NCBI GenBank assembly: GCA_016194745.1
Contig: JACQBA010000009.1
Location: 1-64,000 of the forward strand
From: Elusimicrobiota bacterium
GTDB taxonomy: Bacteria; Elusimicrobiota; Elusimicrobia; UBA1565; JACRDR01
DNA: 64,000 bases
Direction: 5' to 3'
The position numbers and the translations under genes were made by a program. This document shows positions 28,210-36,528 of this stretch, in pieces (positions within the stretch are counted from its first letter, which is position 1; each line of letters opens with the position of its first letter). Below the pieces are notes generated by a model. That model was not told where the DNA came from and did no database searches. It saw only the letters and a program-made list of their open reading frames with translations.

Positions 28210-29295
28210 TCAGTACGACAGACCTTTTCTTGCGGCGTGATCCTTGAAGGACTCGAGCAGTTTGGCGTCGAACCCGTCCTTGCCGCCGGACTCCTTCTTG
28301 AGATACTCGTCGCGGCGCTTCGCCACCGAAGCGAGCTCCTTTTGGAGCGCCTCGCGCTTGGCGTTGACGGCGGCGAGCCTGGCCTTGCGGGCCTCCACCG
28401 TTAATCCACGCCAGTCCTCAGGCAGCTCCTCGTCCTTCAGCGCCTCCAACTTGACGCTTCCGCCTTCAAGGGCGGAGCTTAGGTCCTCCTCGCGCTCAAG
28501 CGCGGACCCTCCCGCGACCGCCATGTACGCGGCTCGATCCGCGGCCGCGGCCGGAGCCGCGTGGGCGAGCAGCGAGACCTCGCGAGCCTTTCGAGCGGCG
28601 CTCTTGGCTCGGCCTCGGCCAAAAGCGACGCGCGTGCTTCCGACTTCCCGGTTGAGCTCCGCCAGGCGTTCGTCGAAGGGCGTACTCACCGCCGCGACCC
28701 CGCCGTCGTGGGCGATGGCTAGATACTTGCCCTCTCCGAGCCGCGCGACGCGCCGCCAGGCGTCCTGCGTGGCAGAGTCGCTCCCGCACTGAATGGTATT
28801 GAAGATGAGTCCCTTGCGGACCCCGCGCTCCAGCAGCGCCTCGAGCTTCGGCGCGTCGGGATAGTCGAAGTGCGGCGGGGCGTCGCCGACAAGATAGACG
28901 AGCTTGAGGGCCTTGGAATCTCTGCTCCAGCTCATCGTCTCGATCGCGTCCGACAACCCCTGCAGCACGTGCTCCGGTCCGTCCCCGCCGCCGTCCGCTT
29001 GGAACGAGAGAAGGTTGCCGTAGACCTTGTCGAGGTCGTTGGTCAGATCGAAGTGCCGGGTCACGTAGGTGTCCCCCTTGTCTCGAAAGGCGACCAAGCC
29101 CATGCGGACCTCCGGCGCCGGCCGGCCTTTGGCGATTTCGTTGGCGATCGCCCAGACCTTCTTCTTCGCGGCGTCCAACAGCGATCCCATGCTGCCCGTG
29201 GTATCGAGAACGAAAACGACATCCACCTGCGGCTTCTTGGCCGCGCTGGCCTCGGCGGCGATCGCGGCTCCCAGCATCAGCGCCATCAGAGTCAT
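28210..29295 (-). CDS. exported von Willebrand factor A-domain protein
   Basis: 361 residues. The start MTLMALMLGAAIAAEASAA gives a signal peptide and has a GGGGGA Shine-Dalgarno sequence; a longer frame from 29331 lacks both. The VWA domain begins at once: VDVVFVLDTTGSMG carries the D-x-S/T-x-S-like MIDAS (DTTGS), followed by LVAFRDKGDTYVTRHFDLT and LVYLVGDAPPHFDYPDA. The C-terminal third is Lys/Glu-rich coiled coil. Likely periplasmic or surface binding; an ordinary extracellular VWA protein with no recognised partner. Confidence 0.85.
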   Translation of the reverse strand: MTLMALMLGAAIAAEASAAKKPQVDVVFVLDTTGSMGSLLDAAKKKVWAIANEIAKGRPAPEVRMGLVAFRDKGDTYVTRHFDLTNDLDKVYGNLLSFQADGGGDGPEHVLQGLSDAIETMSWSRDSKALKLVYLVGDAPPHFDYPDAPKLEALLERGVRKGLIFNTIQCGSDSATQDAWRRVARLGEGKYLAIAHDGGVAAVSTPFDERLAELNREVGSTRVAFGRGRAKSAARKAREVSLLAHAAPAAAADRAAYMAVAGGSALEREEDLSSALEGGSVKLEALKDEELPEDWRGLTVEARKARLAAVNAKREALQKELASVAKRRDEYLKKESGGKDGFDAKLLESFKDHAARKGLSY

Positions 29296-29375
29296 AGGTT
29301 CCCCCGTAGTTGCGTCATGGCGATGTGACACCGAAACACGCGTAAAGTTCCGGCTCGACTTGGGAAGGAAGGGGG

Positions 29376-29978
29376 CTACTGGGAGGAGAGCGCGGAACGC
29401 TGCCTGGGCCTTCGGAAAAAATGGATGACCGTGTCGCCGTATTTCGATTCGCGGATCGATTCGAAACCCGGCGGGGGCGGCGCGGACTCCTTCTGGTGGT
29501 GCTGTGCGATGATCCAGCCCTCGGCGGCCAGCAAGTTCGCCGACGCGATCGCCGCCAACACCGGTCGGGTGAACTCGAGCGGCGCTTTCTGTTCGTCCTT
29601 ATACGGCGGCCCCATGAAGATCAGGTCGAACTCCTCCACGCCCGCCCGGTAGGGGATCCACGTCAGCGGCCCGAGGAGGTTTCCCCGAAGCGTCTTGCCC
29701 TTGGCCACCCACCCGGTGCGCTCGAGATTGCGATCGACGACCTTGAGACAGCGGGCGTCGTGATCCACGAATACGGCGCGCTCGGCCCCGCGGGACAGAG
29801 CTTCCAGCCCCACCGCTCCCGTGCCGGCGAACAGGTCCAGGAATCGAGAGCCTGGCACTCGGGGCCGTATGATGTCGAATAAGGACTGCTTGATGCGGTC
29901 CGATATGGGCCGGACGGGAAGGTCCTTCGGGACGGAAAGGAGCCTGCGTCCTCGCGCGGAACCCGCAATAATTCTCAT
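29376..29978 (-). CDS. rsmD: 16S rRNA (guanine(966)-N(2))-methyltransferase RsmD-like
   Basis: A 200-residue RsmD homologue: N-terminal MRIIAGSARGRRLLSVP, RPISDRIKQSLFDII, SAM-binding FLDLFAGTGAVGLEALSRGA and VDHDARCLKVVDRNL, all characteristic. The catalytic motif IV, normally (D/N)PPY, reads GPPY here (FMGPPYKDE), which raises the question of activity. The start at 29978 is set by the family N-terminus; the longer frame crosses into the divergent gene. TATAAT (29988-29993 on this strand) is 9 nt upstream, with no Shine-Dalgarno sequence. Confidence 0.92.
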   Translation of the reverse strand: MRIIAGSARGRRLLSVPKDLPVRPISDRIKQSLFDIIRPRVPGSRFLDLFAGTGAVGLEALSRGAERAVFVDHDARCLKVVDRNLERTGWVAKGKTLRGNLLGPLTWIPYRAGVEEFDLIFMGPPYKDEQKAPLEFTRPVLAAIASANLLAAEGWIIAQHHQKESAPPPPGFESIRESKYGDTVIHFFRRPRQRSALSSQ

Positions 29979-29987
29979 ACAGCGGAT

Positions 29988-29997
29988 ATTATAGAAT
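29988..29997. promoter_or_regulatory. overlapping divergent -10 elements for rsmD and REC-MBL genes
   Basis: Minus-strand TATAAT occupies 29988-29993 and plus-strand TAGAAT occupies 29992-29997. They share two base pairs and sit 9 and 6 nt from the respective start codons. RNA polymerase could not occupy both at once. Confidence 0.6.
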
Positions 29998-30003
29998 ATA
30001 CCC

Positions 30004-31248
30004 GTGACCGCGACCGAAGTCATCATCGTCGACGACGACCTTCTCACCGGAGGCCTCTCGGACGAGATCCTGCGCAACGCGGGCTTCAAGACCGAGCACA
30101 TCTCGGACGGCCGCCTCGCCCTCGATGCCATCCGCTTGCAGCGGCCGCGGGCGGTCCTCTTGGACATCCTCATGCCCGGCATCGACGGCCTGAGCCTTTG
30201 CCGGGCGATCAAGACCGATCCCGATATCAAGGACATCAAGGTCATCATCGTCTCCGGAAAATCGTTCCCGGCCGAGAAGGAGCGGGCGCAACGGTTCGGC
30301 GCCGATCTGTTCATCGAGAAGCCCTACAGGATCGATTCCTTCGCGACCACCGTGATGGATCTGGTCGGGCCCCCCCGGGAAGGCCCGGTCGCCGGCGCGC
30401 CGGCGAAGCCGAAATCGACCTTCGAGATCAAGATCTGGGGCAGCCGTTCGTCGGGCTCCTGCGCCGACCCGCGGGGGCGCACGCCGTGCGTCAGTCTTGC
30501 GGTCCCGGGGCGCTTGTTCGTCTTCGACGCCGGCATGGGGATTCAATCGCTGGGACAGGACCCTCTCGCCACCGAGAGCAAGGAGACGTGGATCCTCCTC
30601 AGCCATCTGCACGAGGCCCACACCGAAGGTCTTGGACTCTTCGCCCCCACGCGCGCGGCGGGCGCTCAGATCAACGTCTGCGGCGCGGACGATCCCGAGA
30701 AAACCGTCGAGGACGCCGTCCGGGAATGCTTCGAGAAGTCTTTCGCCAAGGACGCGCGGCCGGTCGCGGCGGACATCAAGCTCTATCAATTCCAATCCGG
30801 CGACTATGAGCTTCTGCCGGGGGTTCGGCTTCGGACGTTGTTCGCGAACCATCCCTCCACGACCCTCGCGTTCTCACTGGAGATGCTCGGCAAGCGCATC
30901 GTCTACTGCCCAGACAGCGAGCTCTACGGCGAGGAAGCGACGGCGATGCAGGACTACGACGACCGCATCGGGGAGTTCTGCCGCGGCTGCGACGTCCTTA
31001 TCCACGACGCGCGCTTCGACGCGGCGGGCTATGCGGGGCGCAAGAACCAGGGGCACTCCAGCGCCGAGAACGCGGCGCGCATGGCGGCGCGCAACGACGT
31101 CAGCCGGCTGCTTCTCTTTCACGCGGACGCCTCCTACGCGCCGATGGACCTTTCGCGCATCGAAGAGGAAGCCCGGGAAGCCATGAAGGCGCACGGCGCT
31201 CAATCCGAGTGCCAGCTCGCGACCGAAGGCCTGACGCTTACGCTTTAG
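30004..31248 (+). CDS. response-regulator receiver fused to metallo-beta-lactamase-fold domain
   Basis: 414 residues from a GTG start. Receiver (1-120): VIIVDDD, phosphoacceptor D54 in VLLDILMPGIDG, K106 in FIEKPY. After a Pro/Ala linker (122-138) comes an MBL-fold domain related to phosphodiesterase-like MBL proteins: WGSRSSGSCADP, DAGMGIQSLG, SHLHEAHTEGLGLF, NHPSTTLAFSLE, YCPDSELYG, HSSAENAARMA and LLLFHADASY. The usual HxHxDH metal motif is H201-L-H203-E-A205-H206, so Asp is replaced by Ala; the terminal HH/HD motif is also reduced. It is probably a phosphorylation-controlled hydrolase or ligand-binding derivative; the substrate is unknown. Its 3' end overlaps the convergent nfo gene by 11 nt. 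Confidence 0.85.
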   Translation: MTATEVIIVDDDLLTGGLSDEILRNAGFKTEHISDGRLALDAIRLQRPRAVLLDILMPGIDGLSLCRAIKTDPDIKDIKVIIVSGKSFPAEKERAQRFGADLFIEKPYRIDSFATTVMDLVGPPREGPVAGAPAKPKSTFEIKIWGSRSSGSCADPRGRTPCVSLAVPGRLFVFDAGMGIQSLGQDPLATESKETWILLSHLHEAHTEGLGLFAPTRAAGAQINVCGADDPEKTVEDAVRECFEKSFAKDARPVAADIKLYQFQSGDYELLPGVRLRTLFANHPSTTLAFSLEMLGKRIVYCPDSELYGEEATAMQDYDDRIGEFCRGCDVLIHDARFDAAGYAGRKNQGHSSAENAARMAARNDVSRLLLFHADASYAPMDLSRIEEEAREAMKAHGAQSECQLATEGLTLTL

Positions 31249-32065
31249 CCAGGCTCCGCACCAGGGCCATGTTCTCGCCGTCGGAGTCCTTCGGCGTCTC
31301 CAATATCCCGGCCGCATCCTTGAATTCCTCGCGCGCGAGCAGAAAGGCGAGTCCCTCCGTGCCGAGGTGTCCCTGGCCCCAGTGCCAATGGTCCTCACGG
31401 TGGGATCCGAGCAGCGCCCGGGTATCGTTGAGATGGAAGACCTTGATCCGCTCCGCACCCAAGAGGCGGTTCGCCCGGCCAATGAAGCGCCACATGCCCT
31501 CGCTGCCGGTGAGATCGTACCCCTGCGCCCACGCGTGCGCCGTGTCCAGGCAGAACGCGGTCCGGATCCCCCGTTGGGCGAGGAGCTCTCCCAACTCCGA
31601 GAGCTCCTCCAGGGTCCCCCCCATGCGCCGGCCGCCGCCCGGCACGTTCTCCAGGATGATCTCGACGCCGCAGCCCGATTCCTTCCACGCGACCGCGACG
31701 CCGTCGGCGAAACGAGCCATTCCGTCCTTGAGTTCTTGTCCGACCGAGTGCGCTCCGGCGTGCAGGACGAACCCCGCCGCGCCGAGCGCCACCGAAAGAC
31801 GGAGTTCTCGCGTCAGATGCTCCCTCGAGTGCCGATGCCGCGCGTCGTCGGAGGACGCGAGGAAGGGAACGAAGCGCGCGTGCGCGATCACCCGCGACAC
31901 CACCGTCGCCCGCCACGCGTCGCGAAACGCCGCGAGGTCCCCCGGGGAAGGATCGTCATGCCGGCGGTACGGAAGAATCTGAATCGCCCGGCAGTCATGC
32001 CTCACGCCTTCCTCAAGGGCCGCCGCGTAGCCCTTTCGGACCGAGCAATGAAGCCCGAGGATCAT
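31238..32065 (-). CDS. nfo: endonuclease IV-type AP endonuclease
   Basis: A 275-residue TIM-barrel AP endonuclease of the Nfo/AP_endonuc_2 family that cleaves 5' of abasic sites in base excision repair. Zinc-site motifs are visible: GLHCSVRKG, VLHAGAH, ENVPG, FCLDTAHAWAQGYD, FHLNDTRALLGSHREDHWHWGQGHLG and ETP. The start overlaps the aldehyde dehydrogenase stop as ATGA, so the two are co-transcribed. Confidence 0.93.
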   Translation of the reverse strand: MILGLHCSVRKGYAAALEEGVRHDCRAIQILPYRRHDDPSPGDLAAFRDAWRATVVSRVIAHARFVPFLASSDDARHRHSREHLTRELRLSVALGAAGFVLHAGAHSVGQELKDGMARFADGVAVAWKESGCGVEIILENVPGGGRRMGGTLEELSELGELLAQRGIRTAFCLDTAHAWAQGYDLTGSEGMWRFIGRANRLLGAERIKVFHLNDTRALLGSHREDHWHWGQGHLGTEGLAFLLAREEFKDAAGILETPKDSDGENMALVRSLAKA

Positions 32066-33498
32066 GCGAAGCGCGTCATCCAGCTGATCAGACGCGTCTT
32101 CATCCGGCTATAGGGGAACCACCACATCTCCGGCAGATTCGGCGGCCATTCGTGGACGAGTACGGATTGGGGCTGGCAGAACATCCGCATCCCCTCGTCG
32201 GAATGCCTGCGGCCGAGTCCCGAGTCCTTCACGCCTCCGAAGGGAAGGGAGCAGACCACGTAGTGGCTCAGCACGTCATTGACGCTCACCAGGCCCGCTT
32301 CGACGAAGGCGCTGAGCGCCTCCGCGCGGGCGACATCGCGGCTCCAGACGGAGGCCGCGAGCCCGAACGGCGTGTCGTTGGCGAGCCGCAGCGCTTCTTC
32401 CGGGCTGCGGACGGGCATCACCGCGAGCACCGGCCCGAACGTCTCTTCGGACATGACCTTCATATCGGGGCGCGCGTCCAAGACGAGAGCCGGGGAAACC
32501 AGCAGCTTTTCCGCGTCGATGATCTCTCCGCCGGTGACGCGGGCTCCTTTCGCGCGCGCGTCCTCCAGGTGCGCCTGCACAACCTCGAGCTGGCGCGGGA
32601 AAATAAGACGGCCGAGGTCGGTGTCCTCCCCGCCCTCGCCTTGCCGCAGGGACTTTATCTCTTTGGCGACCGCCTCCGTGAATCGAGGATAGAGCTCCTC
32701 TTCGACGAACACCCGCTCGACCCCGACGCAGATCTGGCCGGAGTTGGCGAAGCGCCCCCAAACGGCCGCCTTGACCGCCCGCTCGAGCGGCGCGTCTCGA
32801 AGCACGATCATCGGGTGCTTCCCCCCCAGTTCTAGCACCACCGGCTTCAGGCGCTCCGCCGCCGCGCGCGCGACCTTCTTGCCGCTGGCGGTGGAACCCG
32901 TAAACAGGATCATGTCCGACTCGTCGGCCACCGCGGCCCCGACCGCTCCGTCGCCGATGATCACCTGGAACAGGCCTTCGGGAAGAAGACCCGTCGCCTT
33001 GACGATCTCCTCCACGATCAAGGCGGAACGCGGCGTCCATTCCGACGGCTTGAGCAGGACCGCATTGCCCGAGATTAGAGCGGGCACGGCGTCGCCGACC
33101 GGGATCAAGAACGGCATGTTCCACGGCGTGATCAGTCCGATGATCCCGCGAGGGACATGACGCACGTAGGCGCGCTTATTGAAGAAGAACCACGGCTTGG
33201 AGACCGGGCGGTCCTTCAAGATGCGGTGCGCGTGACGCGTGAAGTACGTGAGGATCAAAGAGACGCCGTCGATCTCCATCGTCTCGATCTCGGCGACGGG
33301 CTTGCCCGTCTCCTCGCGGATGGTCTCGACGATGCGGGGCCGGGCGGCGTCGATTTCGGCCCATACGGCGCGCAGGCGCCGAACCCGCTCGCTCAGCGTA
33401 TAGCGCGCCCAGACCGTCTGCGCCTGCCGGGCGGCGGCCGCGCGCTCCTGGACCTGCTCCTTGGATACGCCGGGAAGAATGGTGCCGGAAACGGCCAT
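32062..33498 (-). CDS. NAD(P)-dependent aldehyde dehydrogenase
   Basis: A 478-residue ALDH superfamily enzyme: TPWNMPFLIPVGDAVPALISGNAVLLKPSEWTP (cofactor loop), FTGSTASGKKV, catalytic Glu in VLELGGKHPMIVL and catalytic Cys in FANSGQICVGVERVFV. The C-terminal PFGGVKDSGLGRRHSDEG is typical of the medium/long-chain fatty aldehyde group. It oxidises aldehydes to acids in the cytosol; the exact substrate is unknown. TATAGT at 33504-33509 (minus) is 5 nt from the ATG. Confidence 0.93.
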   Translation of the reverse strand: MAVSGTILPGVSKEQVQERAAAARQAQTVWARYTLSERVRRLRAVWAEIDAARPRIVETIREETGKPVAEIETMEIDGVSLILTYFTRHAHRILKDRPVSKPWFFFNKRAYVRHVPRGIIGLITPWNMPFLIPVGDAVPALISGNAVLLKPSEWTPRSALIVEEIVKATGLLPEGLFQVIIGDGAVGAAVADESDMILFTGSTASGKKVARAAAERLKPVVLELGGKHPMIVLRDAPLERAVKAAVWGRFANSGQICVGVERVFVEEELYPRFTEAVAKEIKSLRQGEGGEDTDLGRLIFPRQLEVVQAHLEDARAKGARVTGGEIIDAEKLLVSPALVLDARPDMKVMSEETFGPVLAVMPVRSPEEALRLANDTPFGLAASVWSRDVARAEALSAFVEAGLVSVNDVLSHYVVCSLPFGGVKDSGLGRRHSDEGMRMFCQPQSVLVHEWPPNLPEMWWFPYSRMKTRLISWMTRFA

Positions 33499-33503
33499 GC
33501 CCG

Positions 33504-33509
33504 ACTATA
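33504..33509 (-). promoter_or_regulatory. -10 TATAGT, 5 nt before aldehyde dehydrogenase start
   Basis: Minus-strand TATAGT is separated from the ATG at 33498 by five bases, with no Shine-Dalgarno sequence. This is a strong case for a leaderless transcript. Confidence 0.55.
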
Positions 33510-33537
33510 CAATATTGCCCGTCGCCCGGCGCGAAGG

Positions 33538-33894
33538 CTACGCCCGGTAGGCGCTTACGTGGATGGAATCTTCGTCCTCGACGCTCACGGTGAGCATGAT
33601 GCCCTTGCAGCAGACGGCGCAGTCCTCCTGCACGCTGTGGCCGTCCTCGACGCTGTCGAAATGGACCTCGAAATTCTCCCCGCAGTAGGGGCACTGGACG
33701 CTCGCCCATTTGCTGACGCGCTTCTCCTCGCTGCCGTGACCGAGCCCTTTGAGAAGCGTCTCCAAGTCTTGGGGCGCCTCTTCCTCCTTTTCCTTCTCAT
33801 CGGTTTGGGCGGTGCCGCCGGCTTTCTGCGCGACCGGGCGCTTGGCGGTTTTCTCGACGACGGAACGCTTTCGAACGGGGGTTTTTTTCTTCAT
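33538..33894 (-). CDS. CPXCG-motif cysteine-rich protein
   Basis: 118 residues. A basic N-terminus (KKKTPVRKRSVVEK) and an acidic linker are followed by C68-P-Y-C71-G in VQCPYCGENFEVHFDSVEDG and a second pair C92/C95 (DCAVCCKG), then VSVEDEDSIHVSAYR. This matches the CPXCG family of small zinc-binding proteins, normally about 60 residues; here a 60-residue N-terminal extension is added. Role unknown. It lies 39 nt upstream of the aldehyde dehydrogenase. Confidence 0.85.
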   Translation of the reverse strand: MKKKTPVRKRSVVEKTAKRPVAQKAGGTAQTDEKEKEEEAPQDLETLLKGLGHGSEEKRVSKWASVQCPYCGENFEVHFDSVEDGHSVQEDCAVCCKGIMLTVSVEDEDSIHVSAYRA

Positions 33895-33984
33895 CGGAAC
33901 CTCATGTCCTACAGATAGCTCCGTGTTGCAATTTTGTCAAGACCCATTGAGCCCGAACTATTGATGCCCGGCTCGCCGTTGCGC

Positions 33985-33990
33985 TATGAT
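33985..33990 (+). promoter_or_regulatory. -10 TATGAT, 7 nt before M20 peptidase start
   Basis: TATGAT then seven bases then ATG 33998. The alternative ATG at 33986 lies inside this hexamer, so the downstream ATG is the likely start. Confidence 0.5.
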
Positions 33991-33997
33991 ACCCGAC

Positions 33998-35416
33998 ATG
34001 ATCGACAAGGCCCTGTCCTACTGCGAGAAGAACAAGAAGAAATTCGTCGGCGATCTCTCCAAGCTCGTCGCCATCCCCAGCGTCAGCTTTCCGGGCTTTC
34101 CCGCCCAGAACGTGGTCAAGAGCGCGAAGGCCGTCGCGGATCTCATGAAGAGGAGCGGCCTCGAGCACATCCAGATCATCAAGTTTCCCGGCGCGCATCC
34201 CTACGTTTACGGGGACTGGCTCCACGCGCCCGGCAAGCCGACGCTCCTGCTCTACGCGCATCACGACGTCCAGCCGCCGGGACGGACCGAGCTGTGGAAG
34301 AGCCCGCCCTTCAAGGCGACCGAGAGGAACGGCAGGCTCTACGGACGGGGCGCGGCGGACGACAAGGCGGGCGTGGTCGTCCACACGAGCGCGGTCGCGG
34401 CCTACCTCGAGACCGCGGGCAAGCTTCCGCTCAACGTAAAGCTCATCATCGAGGGCGAGGAGGAATCGGGCTCCACCAGCCTCGAGAAATTCCTGAAGAA
34501 GTACGCCCGGAAGATGCAGGCAGACGCCATCGTCCTGACGGACACCGGCAACTTCGACGTCGGCCTGCCGAGCATCACGACGACGCTGCGGGGCCTCGTC
34601 GCGCTGGACATGGAGGTGAAGTCGATGGACCACCCCCTCCATTCGGGAATGTGGGGCGGCCCGATCGTCGACCCGGTGCTCGCCGCGTCCAAGATCTTGG
34701 CGTCCCTCACGGATGAGCAAGGCCGCATCGCCATCCCGGGGATCTACGACGACGTCCGCGTTTCCGACGAGGACCGGCGCAAGCTCGAGGCCATGCCCTA
34801 CACGGAGGCGACTCTGCGCGAGCAGGCGGCCCTCCTTCCCTCCGCCCGCATCGTCGGAGGAGACCGGAGCATCCTGGAGAAGGGATGGCGGCAGCCTTCC
34901 GTCTCCGTCAACGCCATCCAAGCCTCGTCCAAGAAGGACTGCGCCAACATCATCAACGAGAGCGTGTGGTGTCACGTCGGCATCCGCACGGTACCGGACA
35001 TGGACATGGACCGCGTGGCCGACATGCTCGTCGACCACCTGAAGACGCACGCCCCGTGGGGCGTCCAGGTCAACATCTCGAATATCTCCAAGGCCCCGTG
35101 GTGGAAGACGGAGCCCTCAGGGCCGGTATTCGAGGCGGCGCGGCGGGCCCTGGCCAAGGGATACGGATGCGAGCCCGTCAACATGGGCTGCGGCGGCTCG
35201 ATCCCGTTCGTCGGCCCGTTCGCGAGCGTGCTCGGAGGCGCTCCGGCCCTCCTGATCGGCGTCGAGGATCCGTATACGAACCCTCATTCGGAGAACGAGA
35301 GCCTGCATCTGGGCGATTTCCAGAAGGCCATCTCGAGCGCGGTGCACTTGTACGAGGAGATCGCTCGGACGAGCGCCGCCGGCGCCTCTCGACCGAAAGA
35401 ACTGGCCGCCGCCTAG
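33998..35416 (+). CDS. M20-family dipeptidase/carboxypeptidase
   Basis: A 472-residue zinc aminoacyl-hydrolase of the M20 family (dipeptidase/ArgE/DapE relatives). First metal motif is LLLYAHHDVQPPG with GRGAADDKAG, catalytic IEGEEESGS, a dimerisation domain containing MDHPLHSGMWGG, and C-terminal PHSENESLHLGDF supplying the last His ligand. All ligands appear intact. A cytosolic role in hydrolysing dipeptides or N-acyl amino acids is expected. The last 20 residues are Ala-rich. Confidence 0.92.
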   Translation: MIDKALSYCEKNKKKFVGDLSKLVAIPSVSFPGFPAQNVVKSAKAVADLMKRSGLEHIQIIKFPGAHPYVYGDWLHAPGKPTLLLYAHHDVQPPGRTELWKSPPFKATERNGRLYGRGAADDKAGVVVHTSAVAAYLETAGKLPLNVKLIIEGEEESGSTSLEKFLKKYARKMQADAIVLTDTGNFDVGLPSITTTLRGLVALDMEVKSMDHPLHSGMWGGPIVDPVLAASKILASLTDEQGRIAIPGIYDDVRVSDEDRRKLEAMPYTEATLREQAALLPSARIVGGDRSILEKGWRQPSVSVNAIQASSKKDCANIINESVWCHVGIRTVPDMDMDRVADMLVDHLKTHAPWGVQVNISNISKAPWWKTEPSGPVFEAARRALAKGYGCEPVNMGCGGSIPFVGPFASVLGGAPALLIGVEDPYTNPHSENESLHLGDFQKAISSAVHLYEEIARTSAAGASRPKELAAA

Positions 35417-35420
35417 GCTT

Positions 35421-36470
35421 TCAGCGCGTCGCGACGACCGCGCTCTCGGGCGTCGGGAGGAGCGGATGGTTCTTCACGCCGGAGAATCCCGCGTCCGCGA
35501 ACATCTTCCGGTATTCCGCGAAGGTATACGCGTCGCCCGCCGGCGTGCCCGCCAGCATCACGATCGAGAAACCCGCGGCCTGCGGCGGCGTGACGCGATC
35601 TTCGTTCGGCACGAACTCGAGCGCGACCGCCTTGCCGCCGGGCCTTAAGGCCGCGTGCACCTTGCGCAGCAGCGTCCCGATCGTCGCGGCGTCGAAATGA
35701 TGGAGGATGTTGGTCAGCAGAACCACGTCGTAATCCTTTCCGAAATCGGCGTCGAAGGCGCTTCCGGAGATCGTCGAGAAGCGCTGCGCCACCCCGGCCG
35801 CGCTCGCGTTCTCCTGGGCCACCGCGAGGACGTTCGGCCAGTCGAGCGCCACTATCCGTGCGCGGGGATTGCGCCGAGCGAGCGTGACGCCGAAGATCCC
35901 GTGCCCTGCCGCCACGTCGAGCACCTTCCACGCGGGCGCCGCGTCGGCCTTGAGCACGTCGGCGATCATCTCCGCGGGCTTGGCCATGAGAGGCACCATC
36001 GAGCGCGCGAATTCGACCCACATCGGGTGCTCCGGCTGGAGCGACGGCGCGCTCGGCGAGGCCCCGCCGCGGCGGACGCTCGCCGTCAGATCCTTAAACC
36101 CCTCGGCGATGTGCGGCGAGCAGAGAAAATCCGCCATCGACGCCATGCAGGCCGGCGATTTCCGGCTCAGGAAGGCGGCCGAATCGGGCGTCAAGAAGTA
36201 GCGGTTCTTGGACTTGGTCAGCAGCCCGATCACGACCAGATAGTCGCAAAGGATGCGCATGCCGCGCTCCGCCGCGTTGCTCCTGGCGGCGAGCGCCGAG
36301 GACGTGGCCTTGCCTTCCTCGATGCCGGTGAACACGTCGAGATCCACGGCGGCCTTGAGCGCGGCGGATCGTTGATAGGCGCCCAACGTCGCCATCACGA
36401 TGTCCGGGCTCGGCGGCCGCGTGCCTCGGCCGGCGCCGCTCCGTCCCTTCGTTTTCGCCTGGATCGCCAT
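35421..36470 (-). CDS. O-methyltransferase family 2 (SAM-dependent)
   Basis: 349 residues. The N-terminal winged-helix dimerisation region is [20 protein letters not shown] to [25 protein letters not shown] Rossmann SAM domain follows, with [50 protein letters not shown] and [14 protein letters not shown]. This is the Methyltransf_2 architecture used for small hydroxylated metabolites. No adjacent biosynthetic genes reveal the substrate. It is convergent with the M20 gene, 4 nt apart. Confidence 0.9.
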   Translation of the reverse strand: MAIQAKTKGRSGAGRGTRPPSPDIVMATLGAYQRSAALKAAVDLDVFTGIEEGKATSSALAARSNAAERGMRILCDYLVVIGLLTKSKNRYFLTPDSAAFLSRKSPACMASMADFLCSPHIAEGFKDLTASVRRGGASPSAPSLQPEHPMWVEFARSMVPLMAKPAEMIADVLKADAAPAWKVLDVAAGHGIFGVTLARRNPRARIVALDWPNVLAVAQENASAAGVAQRFSTISGSAFDADFGKDYDVVLLTNILHHFDAATIGTLLRKVHAALRPGGKAVALEFVPNEDRVTPPQAAGFSIVMLAGTPAGDAYTFAEYRKMFADAGFSGVKNHPLLPTPESAVVATR

Positions 36471-36514
36471 GACATCCTCCGTTCAGCCTTGCGGCCCCAT
36501 AGTATCAATTTTGA

Positions 36515-36520
36515 TAGAAT
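36515..36520 (+). promoter_or_regulatory. -10 TAGAAT, 8 nt before carboxyltransferase start
   Basis: TTTTGATAGAAT followed by eight bases and ATG 36529, with no Shine-Dalgarno sequence. Predicted near-leaderless. Confidence 0.5.
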
Positions 36521-36528
36521 CGGGCCCA

